From: Lunatibacter sp038209145
GTDB taxonomy: Bacteria; Bacteroidota; Bacteroidia; Cytophagales; Cyclobacteriaceae
Direction of reading: 5' to 3'
Assembly: GCA_038209145.1 (NCBI GenBank)
Contig: JBBQXZ010000052.1
Coordinates: 1-24,031, forward strand
Length of the DNA: 24,031 nt
In this document: in pieces, positions 1-8,048 of the stretch
Layout of the letters: each line of letters opens with the position of its first letter
Numbering within the stretch: position 1 is the stretch's first letter
Made by a program: the position numbers and the translations under genes
Notes under the pieces: generated by a model
The model's input: the letters and a program-made list of their open reading frames with translations, nothing else
Database searches by the model: none
Told to the model about the DNA's origin: nothing

Positions 1-1960
1 TCACCTGGAGATTTGCAGGGTCATAATTGGGTGCAACGTCGGGATCTTCCGTATCCCAGTGGATATTGTGGTAGTTCCTGGCCTGGGAAGCTACCCGATT
101 AAATTTCTGCGCCCCTTCGTTGGGTCCCTGCAGGTTGGGTACTTTGTTGGTGCCCCAGGCCCAAACTGTATTTACGCCAAACAATTCACCAAAACTTCTA
201 TCCTGAGATTTGGGGGCAGGTGCTGGCCCGAAATTTCCAAATTCATCAAACACCGTGATTTCCTGAACCGTGGCTTTTTTGAAGTTTTCATCTACCAGCT
301 GATGTGCAATTCGGATATACCTGCCCATGATGGGTTCTGAAAGAATAATGTTTTGATAATCCAGCCGGGAAGGATCCAATGTTTCCACCTCCGTAAAATT
401 ATCCAAGGTAGTACCCACCTGTAAGTTTGCGGAGATAGAATTGTTATTGCCGTTCCAATGGCGGGTGCGTATCCAGGAAATGGGTTTTACTTCTCCCAGA
501 TCAACCGTCACATGTTCGGTCAACGGTTGACTGTAGGCCGCTAGTTCCTGAATGCTGAAATTTCCGGCAGAGGATATATATAGCTGGTTTACCCCATCCA
601 TTTCGACCACAAAGCGTTGGTGACCGGTAGTACCGACGGGATAGGTGAGGTTTTTGACTTGGCCTGTGGTAGAAATCGCCTGAATTTGCACATCTTGGGT
701 GAAATTGGCCGCAAGACGGAGTCCAAGCCGGTGGATGCGGGATGCGGGAATTGAAAGCGAATACCAGGCAATGGAATCCCCGGAGGCTGGTTGAATGGTT
801 GGGGAAACATTGCCCAAAGAGCCGTCAGTTGCATTGCCCATATTGGATTGGTTGGAGGAAGTACCCAAAGTTCCCAGAAGAATATTTTGCGTTGGATTGG
901 AAACATACCGATCCGGTAGCGGATTGTCCGATACCCAAGATGTGGAGAAATCACTGTCAATAACATACTCAGTGCTGAATGGTCCGGAGCTGACTGTTGA
1001 GCTGGATGATACGCTCACGGCCTCTCCCGAAGAAAGGGAAGGATAAACCCCGGCAAAGGGATCCCAAACTGCTTCCAAGGGCGGTTCTGGTGCAGGTTCG
1101 GCAAAGGCATTTAGTTCAAACACGGTTACTTTTTTAAAATTCTCCGGTACCAGGGAGTGGGATATCCGGATGTATCTGGCTTTCACTGCTTCCGGCAAGG
1201 TGGTTATTTTTACGGAAACATCGCCGGGATTCAGAGCAGCCGCCTGTACCAGACTATCCAAGTGGGTTCCAAGAAGGAGTGAAGTTGCGGTAGCATTGCC
1301 CGTACCTGTCCAGTGCTTGGTATGGATTTCTTTTATCCATTGAGGTTCTTCCAAGTCGAGGGTAATGAATTCTTCCGCGGGGAAATTCAAAACGGCGATG
1401 TCATAGATAAAAAATGAGCTTACACTGCTAAGAGTTAGTTGGACAATACCCGTGGCATTTGGGGTATAACGCACATTGGCGTTGTTTTGGGAAGGAAAAT
1501 AAACCTGGTTGGTTGAATTTCCGGTTTCATCCAGTAGCTCGATATGGACTGCTGATGTGACACCTCCAAGTCGCAGGCCTATCAGATATACCGGAGTAGG
1601 TTGGGTAAAATAGACGGTTGCTTCTGCATTACCGTTCACCGTCTGAATGGTGGGGGTAAAGCTCCCCAGGTTTCCGTCTGTTGCGTTCAGCAGATTTATT
1701 CCGGAAGGTGTGGATAAGGGTTTATTGAGCAGGATATTTTGCAGCGGATTGGCATAGAATAGATTCGGAAAAGGATTGTGTGAAACCCAGGAAGAATTAA
1801 GGTTTCCGTCTATGGCTAAGTTGGCAGAAGAGTTGGAAACAGTCGAACTGGCTGAAATAGTCCCAGTTACTTCAAACAGCATGCTACCAGATTGGGCGGA
1901 GGTCTTTAACGACAAAGCAAAATAGGTAAAAAAGAGTAGAGAAAGTATAAGTTTATTCAT
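1..1960 (-). CDS. Large secreted protein with duplicated carbohydrate-binding-like modules, C-terminus beyond the window
   Basis: An uninterrupted minus-strand reading frame starts at the ATG at 1960 and is still open at base 1, giving at least 653 residues. It begins MNKLILSLLFFTYFALS, a Sec signal peptide ending near TSAQS. Two related modules follow, at about residues 30-300 and 313-570. Each has a Ser/Thr-rich opening, a D-x-x-x-x-x-SWVS-(H/D)NP motif, a QNILL motif, an ATDG-LG motif, and a closing segment with ARYIRISH or GRYIRIAH followed by NFKK. That closing pattern resembles discoidin (F5/8 type C) domains. From about residue 590 a new segment (FGELFGVNTVWAWG, then ARNYHN and WDTEDPD) looks like the start of a glycosidase-type catalytic domain. 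Secretion and duplication are seen directly; a carbohydrate-active function is inferred. The C-terminus, where a type IX sorting domain might lie, is not visible. Confidence 0.85.
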   Translation of the reverse strand, partial: MNKLILSLLFFTYFALSLKTSAQSGSMLFEVTGTISASSTVSNSSANLAIDGNLNSSWVSHNPFPNLFYANPLQNILLNKPLSTPSGINLLNATDGNLGSFTPTIQTVNGNAEATVYFTQPTPVYLIGLRLGGVTSAVHIELLDETGNSTNQVYFPSQNNANVRYTPNATGIVQLTLSSVSSFFIYDIAVLNFPAEEFITLDLEEPQWIKEIHTKHWTGTGNATATSLLLGTHLDSLVQAAALNPGDVSVKITTLPEAVKARYIRISHSLVPENFKKVTVFELNAFAEPAPEPPLEAVWDPFAGVYPSLSSGEAVSVSSSSTVSSGPFSTEYVIDSDFSTSWVSDNPLPDRYVSNPTQNILLGTLGTSSNQSNMGNATDGSLGNVSPTIQPASGDSIAWYSLSIPASRIHRLGLRLAANFTQDVQIQAISTTGQVKNLTYPVGTTGHQRFVVEMDGVNQLYISSAGNFSIQELAAYSQPLTEHVTVDLGEVKPISWIRTRHWNGNNNSISANLQVGTTLDNFTEVETLDPSRLDYQNIILSEPIMGRYIRIAHQLVDENFKKATVQEITVFDEFGNFGPAPAPKSQDRSFGELFGVNTVWAWGTNKVPNLQGPNEGAQKFNRVASQARNYHNIHWDTEDPDVAPNYDPANLQV

Positions 1961-2193
1961 CGAAAGAATTTTAAATATTATTCGAAATTACCGAAAAATT
2001 ATCGGTTTGAGCCATGAAGACGAATATTCGACTAAATTGAAAACCTGTGTTTTATCCTATATGCAAGCTATTAGGTAATATTCTTCGTTTTTGCCGCTAA
2101 TAAAAATTTAGTTTTTCTTTCCGGGTGAATGATAAAAAAAGTCAGTATATTCGATTTAATTAAATTTTGTATAACATATAAAGGGAAGAAAAA
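1961..2193. other. Divergent intergenic region
   Basis: This AT-rich spacer separates the leftward secreted protein from the rightward CDGSH gene, so promoters for both should lie here. No perfect Bacteroidota TAnnTTTG box is present on either strand; TAAATTTTG near 2163 is only approximate and has no TTG element at the expected distance. No RNA gene or coding remnant was recognised. Confidence 0.4.
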
Positions 2194-2418
2194 ATGTCAA
2201 AAGTAAAACTGACGATCAACAGCAACGGTTCTGTGAAAATAGACGGTGATTTTGAGATAGTGGATAGGGAAGGAACAGCTTATGGGCTTCAGGGTAGGAC
2301 AGTTGTATCCATTTGCAGGTGTGGTCATTCGGCTAACAAACCATTCTGTGACGGATCCCATAATGGGCATTTCGAACACGATGCGATAGCCTTTGATTTG
2401 CCTCCAAGGAAGGTATAA
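2194..2418 (+). CDS. CDGSH-type iron-sulfur domain protein
   Basis: This 74-residue protein carries the full CDGSH ligand pattern: Cys41-x-Cys43, then Cys52-Asp-Gly-Ser-His56 (SICRCGHSANKPFCDGSH). In this family three Cys and one His hold a redox-active, acid-labile 2Fe-2S cluster of mitoNEET type. There is no signal peptide or membrane anchor, so it should be cytoplasmic. The N-terminal half (SKVKLTINSNGSVKIDGDFE) resembles the beta-rich lead-in common in small bacterial members. It stands alone, between a divergent gene and a strong terminator, and has no evident link to the carbohydrate genes downstream. The family is clear; the physiological partner is not known. Confidence 0.93.
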   Translation: MSKVKLTINSNGSVKIDGDFEIVDREGTAYGLQGRTVVSICRCGHSANKPFCDGSHNGHFEHDAIAFDLPPRKV

Positions 2419-2484
2419 GCAGCTCAATTTGTAGCTACACATCTCCTTGACTAATTCTCAAAATTACCCCCAATTCAGAAATTT

Positions 2485-2521
2485 AAAACACAAAAAGGCC
2501 GTCTTGGCCTTTTTGTGTTTT
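2485..2521. terminator. Perfect 16-bp inverted repeat, intrinsic terminator
   Basis: AAAACACAAAAAGGCC (2485-2500) pairs perfectly with GGCCTTTTTGTGTTTT (2506-2521) around a 5-base loop GTCTT. The GC-rich tip followed by a T-rich arm fits an intrinsic terminator for the CDGSH gene 66 bases upstream. The A-rich left arm would make it work for leftward transcription too. It separates the CDGSH gene from the carbohydrate block. Confidence 0.85.
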
Positions 2522-2634
2522 CACTTAGGGTTGATCAAGTGCTTATTTTACGGATTGGGTTTTTTGTTAAATCAGAAAAAATGTTGAAATTATGATTTCT
2601 TTGCCCAATTAATAGACAAGAAACCCCATAACCC

Positions 2635-3573
2635 ATGAAATCATTTATCATTTTAGTTACCCTAATAATTTCTCATGCATTGCTTGTTCAACCGGGATAT
2701 GGACAGCAGGTCAAAGTACTTCACAGCGATTTGGAACGCCTCGTTGATCCCAATGTATCTATTGTAAAACTTGCCGATGGTTTAAAATTTACGGAGGGTC
2801 CTGTTTGGAATACAAATGGAAATTACCTGCTTTTTTCTGACATTCCGGCCAATACCATCTACAAATGGAGCTCGGCCGGCAAACTTGAAACCTTTCGAAC
2901 TCCCAGCAACAATGCCAACGGGCTGACCTACGATCAGGAGGAAAACCTGATTATCGCTGAGCACAGTGGTAGAAAGATTGGTAAACTAAGCCCTGATGGA
3001 GCCTACCAACCCGTGATAGAAAAGTTTAAAGAAAATAGATTCAACAGTCCCAATGATGTGATTGTGGATTCTAAAGGTGCCATCTACTTTACAGACCCTC
3101 CCTTCGGAAGGGATAAATCAGCGGTAGATACGATTGGTTTTAATGGCGTATATCGCTATAACAAGGGAAAACTTACGGTGATAGCAGAAGATTTATACCG
3201 CCCAAACGGGCTCACCCTTTCTCCGGATGAACGTACCCTTTATGTGGCCAATTCTGGAGAACCCAAAAAATACATGAAATACCCTATCAGCAAAGGAGGT
3301 AAGGTTGGTAAGGAGAGCCTGTTTTTCGATGCCTCATCCTTGGAAGGACAGGGAAACCCGGATGGGATTAAAACTGACACCGAAGGAAATCTCTATGCTA
3401 CCGGCCCAGGTGGAGTACTGGTTTTTTCTGCGGATGGAAAACACCTTGGTACCATTGCGTTTCCGGAATCGCCGGCAAATATTGCCTTTGGAGGGTCGGA
3501 CATGAAAACACTATATGTCACTGCCCGTACAGGTCTTTATAGTATTCAAGTAAAAATCCCAGGTAAATTATAA
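2635..3573 (+). CDS. Exported SMP-30/gluconolactonase-family lactonase
   Basis: This 312-residue protein has a Sec signal peptide (MKSFIILVTLIISHALLV, cleavage near GYG-QQ) and a six-bladed propeller of SMP-30/gluconolactonase/LRE type. Visible family motifs are EGPVW at 54-58 (Glu54 would be a metal ligand), NANGLTYD near 92, SPNDVIVD near 138, RPNGLTLSPD near 194 and GNPDGIKTD near 240, in the expected order. Family members hydrolyse sugar lactones to sugar acids using a divalent metal. The gene starts an operon with an enolase-superfamily enzyme whose ATG lies 3 bases after this stop, which fits lactone hydrolysis followed by sugar-acid dehydration. The sugar cannot be told from sequence, and the signal peptide puts the reaction in the periplasm. 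Family assignment is firm; substrate is inference. Confidence 0.92.
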   Translation: MKSFIILVTLIISHALLVQPGYGQQVKVLHSDLERLVDPNVSIVKLADGLKFTEGPVWNTNGNYLLFSDIPANTIYKWSSAGKLETFRTPSNNANGLTYDQEENLIIAEHSGRKIGKLSPDGAYQPVIEKFKENRFNSPNDVIVDSKGAIYFTDPPFGRDKSAVDTIGFNGVYRYNKGKLTVIAEDLYRPNGLTLSPDERTLYVANSGEPKKYMKYPISKGGKVGKESLFFDASSLEGQGNPDGIKTDTEGNLYATGPGGVLVFSADGKHLGTIAFPESPANIAFGGSDMKTLYVTARTGLYSIQVKIPGKL

Positions 3574-3576
3574 CCC

Positions 3577-4833
3577 ATGTCCTTAACCCGAAGGAAATTC
3601 ATCAAAAATACTGCCCTTGGAGGCTTATCAGGAGCAGGAATACTAAATAGTAAAGCTTGTCCGCCGCAAAATGAATCTGACTATGCGGATTTAGACAAAA
3701 TCTTAAAACAGCCAGTCCTGAAAACAGAACAGTTCAAAGATCCCATCATCGTTGAAAGTGTGGAATTGCTGCGGTATGGCGACAACTTTTTGTGTCGGGT
3801 AAGGTCCACGGATGGTGCTGAAGGCATATCCGTGAGCAACAACATGGTGATGGTACATCTTTATCCTATTTTTTTGAACCGGATTCAGCCATTTTTCAAA
3901 GGAAAAGACCTGAGGGAATGGGAAAAGTTGCTTGAAGAGGTGTATGTGTACCAAAGCAATTACAAGATGCAGAACTTGGCCTTGTGGGTACCGTTGGCAA
4001 CATTGGAATTTGCGGTGCTGGACTTGCTCGGAAAGCTGGCCCAACAATCTATCGGAGAATTGATAGGGGAGATCCACCACAGGAATATAGCTGTCTATCA
4101 GGCCAACAACTACCGGGGGAAATCTGCGGAGGAATCCATCGACCTGATAGAAAGGCAAGTAAAGGAAACACAGGCCAAAGCCCTTAAATTCAAAGTGGGA
4201 GGGCGTATGAGCAACAATGCCGATTATCCTCCCGGACGGAGTGACCAATTGATTCCACTCGTCCGTAAGCGATTTGGCAATGAGATGGTTATCTATGCGG
4301 ATTCCAATGGGAGTTATACCCCGGATGAAGCCATCCGAATAGGGAAATTGATGGAGGAATATCAATTTGACTTTTATGAAGAGCCTGTCCCGTTTGACTG
4401 GTTTGAGGAAACGCTTGAAGTGGCGAAAGCCCTGACCATCCCGATTGCCGGTGGAGAACAGGAACCCAGCATGCACGGGTTTCGATGGCTAATTCAAAAT
4501 GGTGCCCTGGATATTGTGCAACCTGATATTTTTTATTTCGGGGGGATGATTCGGTCCATGCGTGTTGCCCGGATGGCCGCAGTAAAAGGAAAACCATGTA
4601 CCCCACATATTTCAGGTTCAGGACTCGGCTATCTGTATATGATGCATTTTGTATCTGCTGTTCCCAATGCGGGACCGTATCATGAGTTTAAAGGTTTTAA
4701 TAGCGAAATTCCGTTAGAATGCCCCACTTCCCCGCTGACCAGCGAAGATGGCGTGGTAAAAGTGCCTACTGGACCTGGCGCAGGGATCATCATAGATCCG
4801 GATTATATCAACAAGCATCGTCTTGTTACCTAA
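3577..4833 (+). CDS. Tat-exported mandelate racemase/muconate lactonizing enzyme-family (enolase superfamily) protein
   Basis: This 418-residue protein begins with a twin-arginine signal (TRRKFIKNTALGGLSGAG), and Cys28 in LNSKAC could be a lipidation site. The enolase-superfamily active site is complete: Lys204-Phe-Lys206 (KxK), Asp242-Ser-Asn244, Glu268/Glu269 in FYEEPV, Glu294/Glu296 in AGGEQE, and His344 in TPHISGSG. In this superfamily three acidic residues bind Mg2+, and Lys and His remove the alpha-proton of a carboxylate. Most KxK/His members are acid-sugar dehydratases or racemases. It follows the lactonase by 3 bases and is almost certainly co-transcribed with it, so a sugar-acid dehydratase role is the best inference. 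A Tat signal is unusual for this normally cytoplasmic family. About 125 bases separate it from the sulfatases. Confidence 0.9.
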   Translation: MSLTRRKFIKNTALGGLSGAGILNSKACPPQNESDYADLDKILKQPVLKTEQFKDPIIVESVELLRYGDNFLCRVRSTDGAEGISVSNNMVMVHLYPIFLNRIQPFFKGKDLREWEKLLEEVYVYQSNYKMQNLALWVPLATLEFAVLDLLGKLAQQSIGELIGEIHHRNIAVYQANNYRGKSAEESIDLIERQVKETQAKALKFKVGGRMSNNADYPPGRSDQLIPLVRKRFGNEMVIYADSNGSYTPDEAIRIGKLMEEYQFDFYEEPVPFDWFEETLEVAKALTIPIAGGEQEPSMHGFRWLIQNGALDIVQPDIFYFGGMIRSMRVARMAAVKGKPCTPHISGSGLGYLYMMHFVSAVPNAGPYHEFKGFNSEIPLECPTSPLTSEDGVVKVPTGPGAGIIIDPDYINKHRLVT

Positions 4834-4863
4834 TCTGATAATGACTGTTTTAAAAAACACACC

Positions 4864-4871
4864 TATCTTTG
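4864..4871 (+). promoter_or_regulatory. Bacteroidota -7 promoter box for the sulfatase pair
   Basis: TATCTTTG exactly matches the Bacteroidota -7 consensus TAnnTTTG and lies 87 bases upstream of the first sulfatase ATG. A TGTTTT stretch about 20 bases further upstream could be a weak -33 element. This suggests the two sulfatases can be transcribed separately from the lactonase pair. Confidence 0.45.
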
Positions 4872-4958
4872 TCCAGTTCCACTGTTGGAATAGCTGGAAA
4901 GAAAAAAATTAGATAACCTTGTCGAAGTTAACCAGTTTCCAAAAAATCAAATTTTGAA

Positions 4959-6422
4959 ATGAATCCATTCAATCCCAAAAGAAATTATTTTTTATCGCAT
5001 TTAACTTTAATTTTCGTAGGATACACGGCCCTATTTAGTTGTACCTCTACCAAAGAAGAATCGAGGGTCCAGCTGCCTAATGTGGTTTATATTTTGGCCG
5101 ATGACTTGGGCTATGGAGATCTCGGATATAATGGACAGGAAATTATCTCCACACCGAATATTGACAGGCTAGCCAAGGAGGGGTTGGTGTTTACCCAGCA
5201 TTATTCCGGTTCTACCGTCTGTGCCCCATCCCGAAGTGCGCTGTTGACTGGCCTGCATACCGGAAGGACACCCGTAAGGGGCAATTACGAAATCCAACCG
5301 GAAGGCCAATACCCAATGCCGGATTCGGTCATGACAATTTTTAATTTGATGAAGCAGGCTGGCTACGCGACTGGCGCATTCGGAAAATGGGGACTGGGAT
5401 ATCCAGGCTCGGAAGGCGATCCGAACAATCAGGGAGTGGATGTATTCTATGGTTACAACTGCCAGCGAATGGGCCACAACTATTACCCGTATCACCTTTG
5501 GCACAACCAGGATTCGGTGGTAATACCGGAGAACTCCGGCAAAAAGTTGGGGGTTTACGGACCCGACCTCATCCATCAACAGACCCTTAAATTTATAACC
5601 GATCACCAAAATCACCCCTTTTTTCTCTATGTTCCTTCGATTATTCCACATGCGGAGCTTATCGCTCCCGAGGAACTGATGGCCGAACATGTCGGGAAAT
5701 TCGAAGAAACGCCCTGGAAAGGGGTTGATGACGGTGCGACTTATAAAATAGGAGGCTACATGTCCCAAGATAATCCCCGGGCAGCTTTTGTTGCCATGGT
5801 GGAACTGCTGGACCAACAGGTAGGGGAAATAGTGGCTCGTCTCGAAGAATTGGGGCTACGCGAAAACACACTCATTATATTTACCTCTGACAATGGCGCG
5901 CACCGGGAGGCAGGAGCCGACCCTGATTTTTTCAACAGTAACGGTCCTTGGAAGGGATATAAAAGGGATCTTTACGAAGGCGGCATACACGTACCCATGA
6001 TAGCCAATTGGCCTGGAAGCATAACCCCAGGAACCTCAGACCATATTTCAGCTTTTTGGGATATATTTCCCACAATGGCCGAGCTGACAGGTCAAGAGGC
6101 TCCCCGGGATATCGATGGAATATCTCTTTTACCTACGCTGACGGGAAAACCGACCGATCAACAAACGCACGAATACCTGTATTGGGAATTCATCGAACAG
6201 GGAGGAAAGCAAGCCGTCCGAAAGGGCGATTGGAAAGCAATCCGGGTGAACTTAAACAAAGAAACGGACCCACCTATTGAATTGTATAATTTGGCGGAGG
6301 ACCCCGGAGAAGAAAATAATCTCGCCGCCAAAAATCCGGAGCAGGTTCAAGAATTGAAAATGCTGATGGAAAATGCCCGAATCCCAAACCCAATCTTCAA
6401 GTTATATGGCTCCGAACTTTAA
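4959..6422 (+). CDS. Lipoprotein sulfatase (type I, formylglycine-dependent)
   Basis: This 487-residue protein has a long signal peptide ending in a lipobox (ALFSC, Cys28), so it should be a membrane-anchored lipoprotein facing the periplasm or cell surface. The sulfatase signature is complete: Cys88-Ala-Pro-Ser-Arg in STVCAPSRSALLTG, where Cys88 would become formylglycine. ADD at 47-49 supplies metal ligands, GKWGLG lies in the mid region, and TSDNGAHREAG near residue 310 gives the second metal-binding Asp-Asn. These enzymes hydrolyse sulfate esters, usually on sulfated polysaccharides in Bacteroidota. The Cys form needs a maturing enzyme (anSME or FGE), which is not in the window. It is 13 bases upstream of a second, clearly different sulfatase. 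Family certain; substrate unknown. Confidence 0.96.
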   Translation: MNPFNPKRNYFLSHLTLIFVGYTALFSCTSTKEESRVQLPNVVYILADDLGYGDLGYNGQEIISTPNIDRLAKEGLVFTQHYSGSTVCAPSRSALLTGLHTGRTPVRGNYEIQPEGQYPMPDSVMTIFNLMKQAGYATGAFGKWGLGYPGSEGDPNNQGVDVFYGYNCQRMGHNYYPYHLWHNQDSVVIPENSGKKLGVYGPDLIHQQTLKFITDHQNHPFFLYVPSIIPHAELIAPEELMAEHVGKFEETPWKGVDDGATYKIGGYMSQDNPRAAFVAMVELLDQQVGEIVARLEELGLRENTLIIFTSDNGAHREAGADPDFFNSNGPWKGYKRDLYEGGIHVPMIANWPGSITPGTSDHISAFWDIFPTMAELTGQEAPRDIDGISLLPTLTGKPTDQQTHEYLYWEFIEQGGKQAVRKGDWKAIRVNLNKETDPPIELYNLAEDPGEENNLAAKNPEQVQELKMLMENARIPNPIFKLYGSEL

Positions 6423-6435
6423 CCTTTTACACAAA

Positions 6436-8004
6436 ATGAAGCTTACTGTTATCGCTTTTATGTTGGGGATCTGCCTGGTGGGCTGTGGAGGAAACCGACC
6501 TTCCCGACCAAACGTGGTGTTTATCTTGGTAGATGACATGGGTTATGCCGATTTGGGTTTTACAGGCAGTTCTTTTTACGAAACCCCTCATATTGATCAA
6601 CTGGCAAAGGAGAGTTGGGAGTTTACACAGGGATATTCAGGAAGCCGGGTATGTAGTCCCTCCCGTGCGTCCATCATGACAGGTAAATTTTCCGCCAGGC
6701 ATGGGATCACGGACTGGATTGGCGCAAAAGTTGGAGAATCTTGGCGGGAGCACAACAGGCATGACCCCATGTTGCCGGCGGATTATGTCCATCAGTTGGA
6801 TTCAGGAGACATCAGCATCGCTGAGGCGTTTAAGCAACAGGGGTATCGCACATTTTTTGCGGGGAAGTGGCATTTGGGCGATAAAGGATCCTATCCGGAA
6901 GACCATGGCTTCGACCAAAATATTGGCGGATGGGACAAAGGATCTCCCACGGGTGGGTTTTTCTCCCCATACAATAATCCAACGATCACGGATGGACCCA
7001 AGGGTGAAAATTTGACGGTCCGCTTGGCCAGAGAAGTGGCGGATTTTATGGAAGAAAGTAAAGATGAACCCTTTTTTGCGATGTTATCCTTTTATGCGGT
7101 TCATGCCCCACTGGAGACGACCCAAGAGAAATGGTCAACGTATAGGGATAAGGCCCATGCGATGGGAATTGCAGATACGGGGTTTTCAATGGGGGAAAAG
7201 CTACCCTACCGCACGGTTCAGGACAATCCCATCTATGCCGGCTTGGTAGAATCCGTGGATGATGCAGTGGGGATTGTAATCGAGCAGCTTAAAGCGTCGG
7301 GATTGTATGAAAATACGGTTGTGGTTTTTACTTCCGACAATGGGGGAGTGGTGGCAGGCGATGCGTTTGCTACCCACAATATTTCGCTCAGAGGAGGTAA
7401 GGGCCAACATTGGGAGGGTGGAACACGCGTTCCCTTCCTGATAAAGGCACCGGGATCAGCAGCGGTTACTCCAGTCACTTACCCGGCTATCGGGGCGGAT
7501 TTTTATCCCACCCTGTTGGATTTGGCCAATTTGCCGCTTCTTCCCCGACAGCATTTGGATGGGGTAAGTCTTAAGCCGCTGATGGAGGGTTTTGAACTTC
7601 CCGAGCGATCCCTATTTTGGCATTACCCACATTATGGAAACCAGGGAGGTGTGCCCTCCAGCGTCATCCGTAGGGGAGAATGGAAACTGATTCATCATTG
7701 GGAGGATGGGCATCAGGAACTGTATCACCTTCCCAGTGATCCGTTGGAGAAAAAGGATGTTTCCTCATCCAATCCCCAGGTTAAGGTTTCTCTGGCGCAA
7801 GAATTAAACTACTTTTTGGAGCAAACTCAGGCGAGGCTGCCGAAGCCCGATCGAACTTTCGACAAAGTGGCCTATGCTGATAGAATCACGCAGATGCGGG
7901 AGAAATTGATGCCTGAATTGGAGGCACGGAGGTTAAATTTCCTGGATAAAGATTTTAAGCCAAATGCCGATTGGTGGGGAAGCCAACCTGTCACCCTCGA
8001 TTAA
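6436..8004 (+). CDS. Second lipoprotein sulfatase (type I)
   Basis: The start is placed at the ATG at 6436, giving 522 residues, because this gives a classic lipoprotein signal (MKLTVIAFMLGICLVGC, Cys17) and a 13-base gap after the previous gene. The longer in-frame start at 6373 would add 21 polar residues and overlap the upstream gene. The signature RVCSPSRASIMTGKFSARHG has Cys73 as the formylglycine precursor; DDM at 33-35 and TSDNGGVVAGD near 310 are metal ligands; GKWHLGDKG is the usual central motif. The C-terminal part (HYPHYGNQGG, then GEWKLIHHWEDG) is typical of the family. It diverges from its neighbour outside the motifs, so the two probably act on different sulfate positions. It ends 44 bases from a convergent transporter gene. 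Confidence 0.95.
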   Translation: MKLTVIAFMLGICLVGCGGNRPSRPNVVFILVDDMGYADLGFTGSSFYETPHIDQLAKESWEFTQGYSGSRVCSPSRASIMTGKFSARHGITDWIGAKVGESWREHNRHDPMLPADYVHQLDSGDISIAEAFKQQGYRTFFAGKWHLGDKGSYPEDHGFDQNIGGWDKGSPTGGFFSPYNNPTITDGPKGENLTVRLAREVADFMEESKDEPFFAMLSFYAVHAPLETTQEKWSTYRDKAHAMGIADTGFSMGEKLPYRTVQDNPIYAGLVESVDDAVGIVIEQLKASGLYENTVVVFTSDNGGVVAGDAFATHNISLRGGKGQHWEGGTRVPFLIKAPGSAAVTPVTYPAIGADFYPTLLDLANLPLLPRQHLDGVSLKPLMEGFELPERSLFWHYPHYGNQGGVPSSVIRRGEWKLIHHWEDGHQELYHLPSDPLEKKDVSSSNPQVKVSLAQELNYFLEQTQARLPKPDRTFDKVAYADRITQMREKLMPELEARRLNFLDKDFKPNADWWGSQPVTLD

Positions 8005-8048
8005 TGGCGTTGAAAGGGATAGTTCAAGAGTAATCTCCTTAAGTCAAC

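Noticed and set aside
589..1046. Open frames on both strands within the left-edge gene
   Set aside because: They overlap the continuous 653-codon minus-strand frame, whose repeated motifs show it is the real coding strand.
3703..4476. 257-codon minus-strand frame opposite the enolase-superfamily gene
   Set aside because: It lies entirely antisense to a gene with a complete catalytic site and has no family motifs or start context of its own.
5169..5816. 215-codon minus-strand frame opposite the first sulfatase
   Set aside because: It is antisense to a clear sulfatase and has a composition typical of a shadow frame.
6373..6435. Upstream start for the second sulfatase, adding 21 residues
   Set aside because: It overlaps the preceding gene and would bury a classic lipoprotein signal peptide that starts at 6436.
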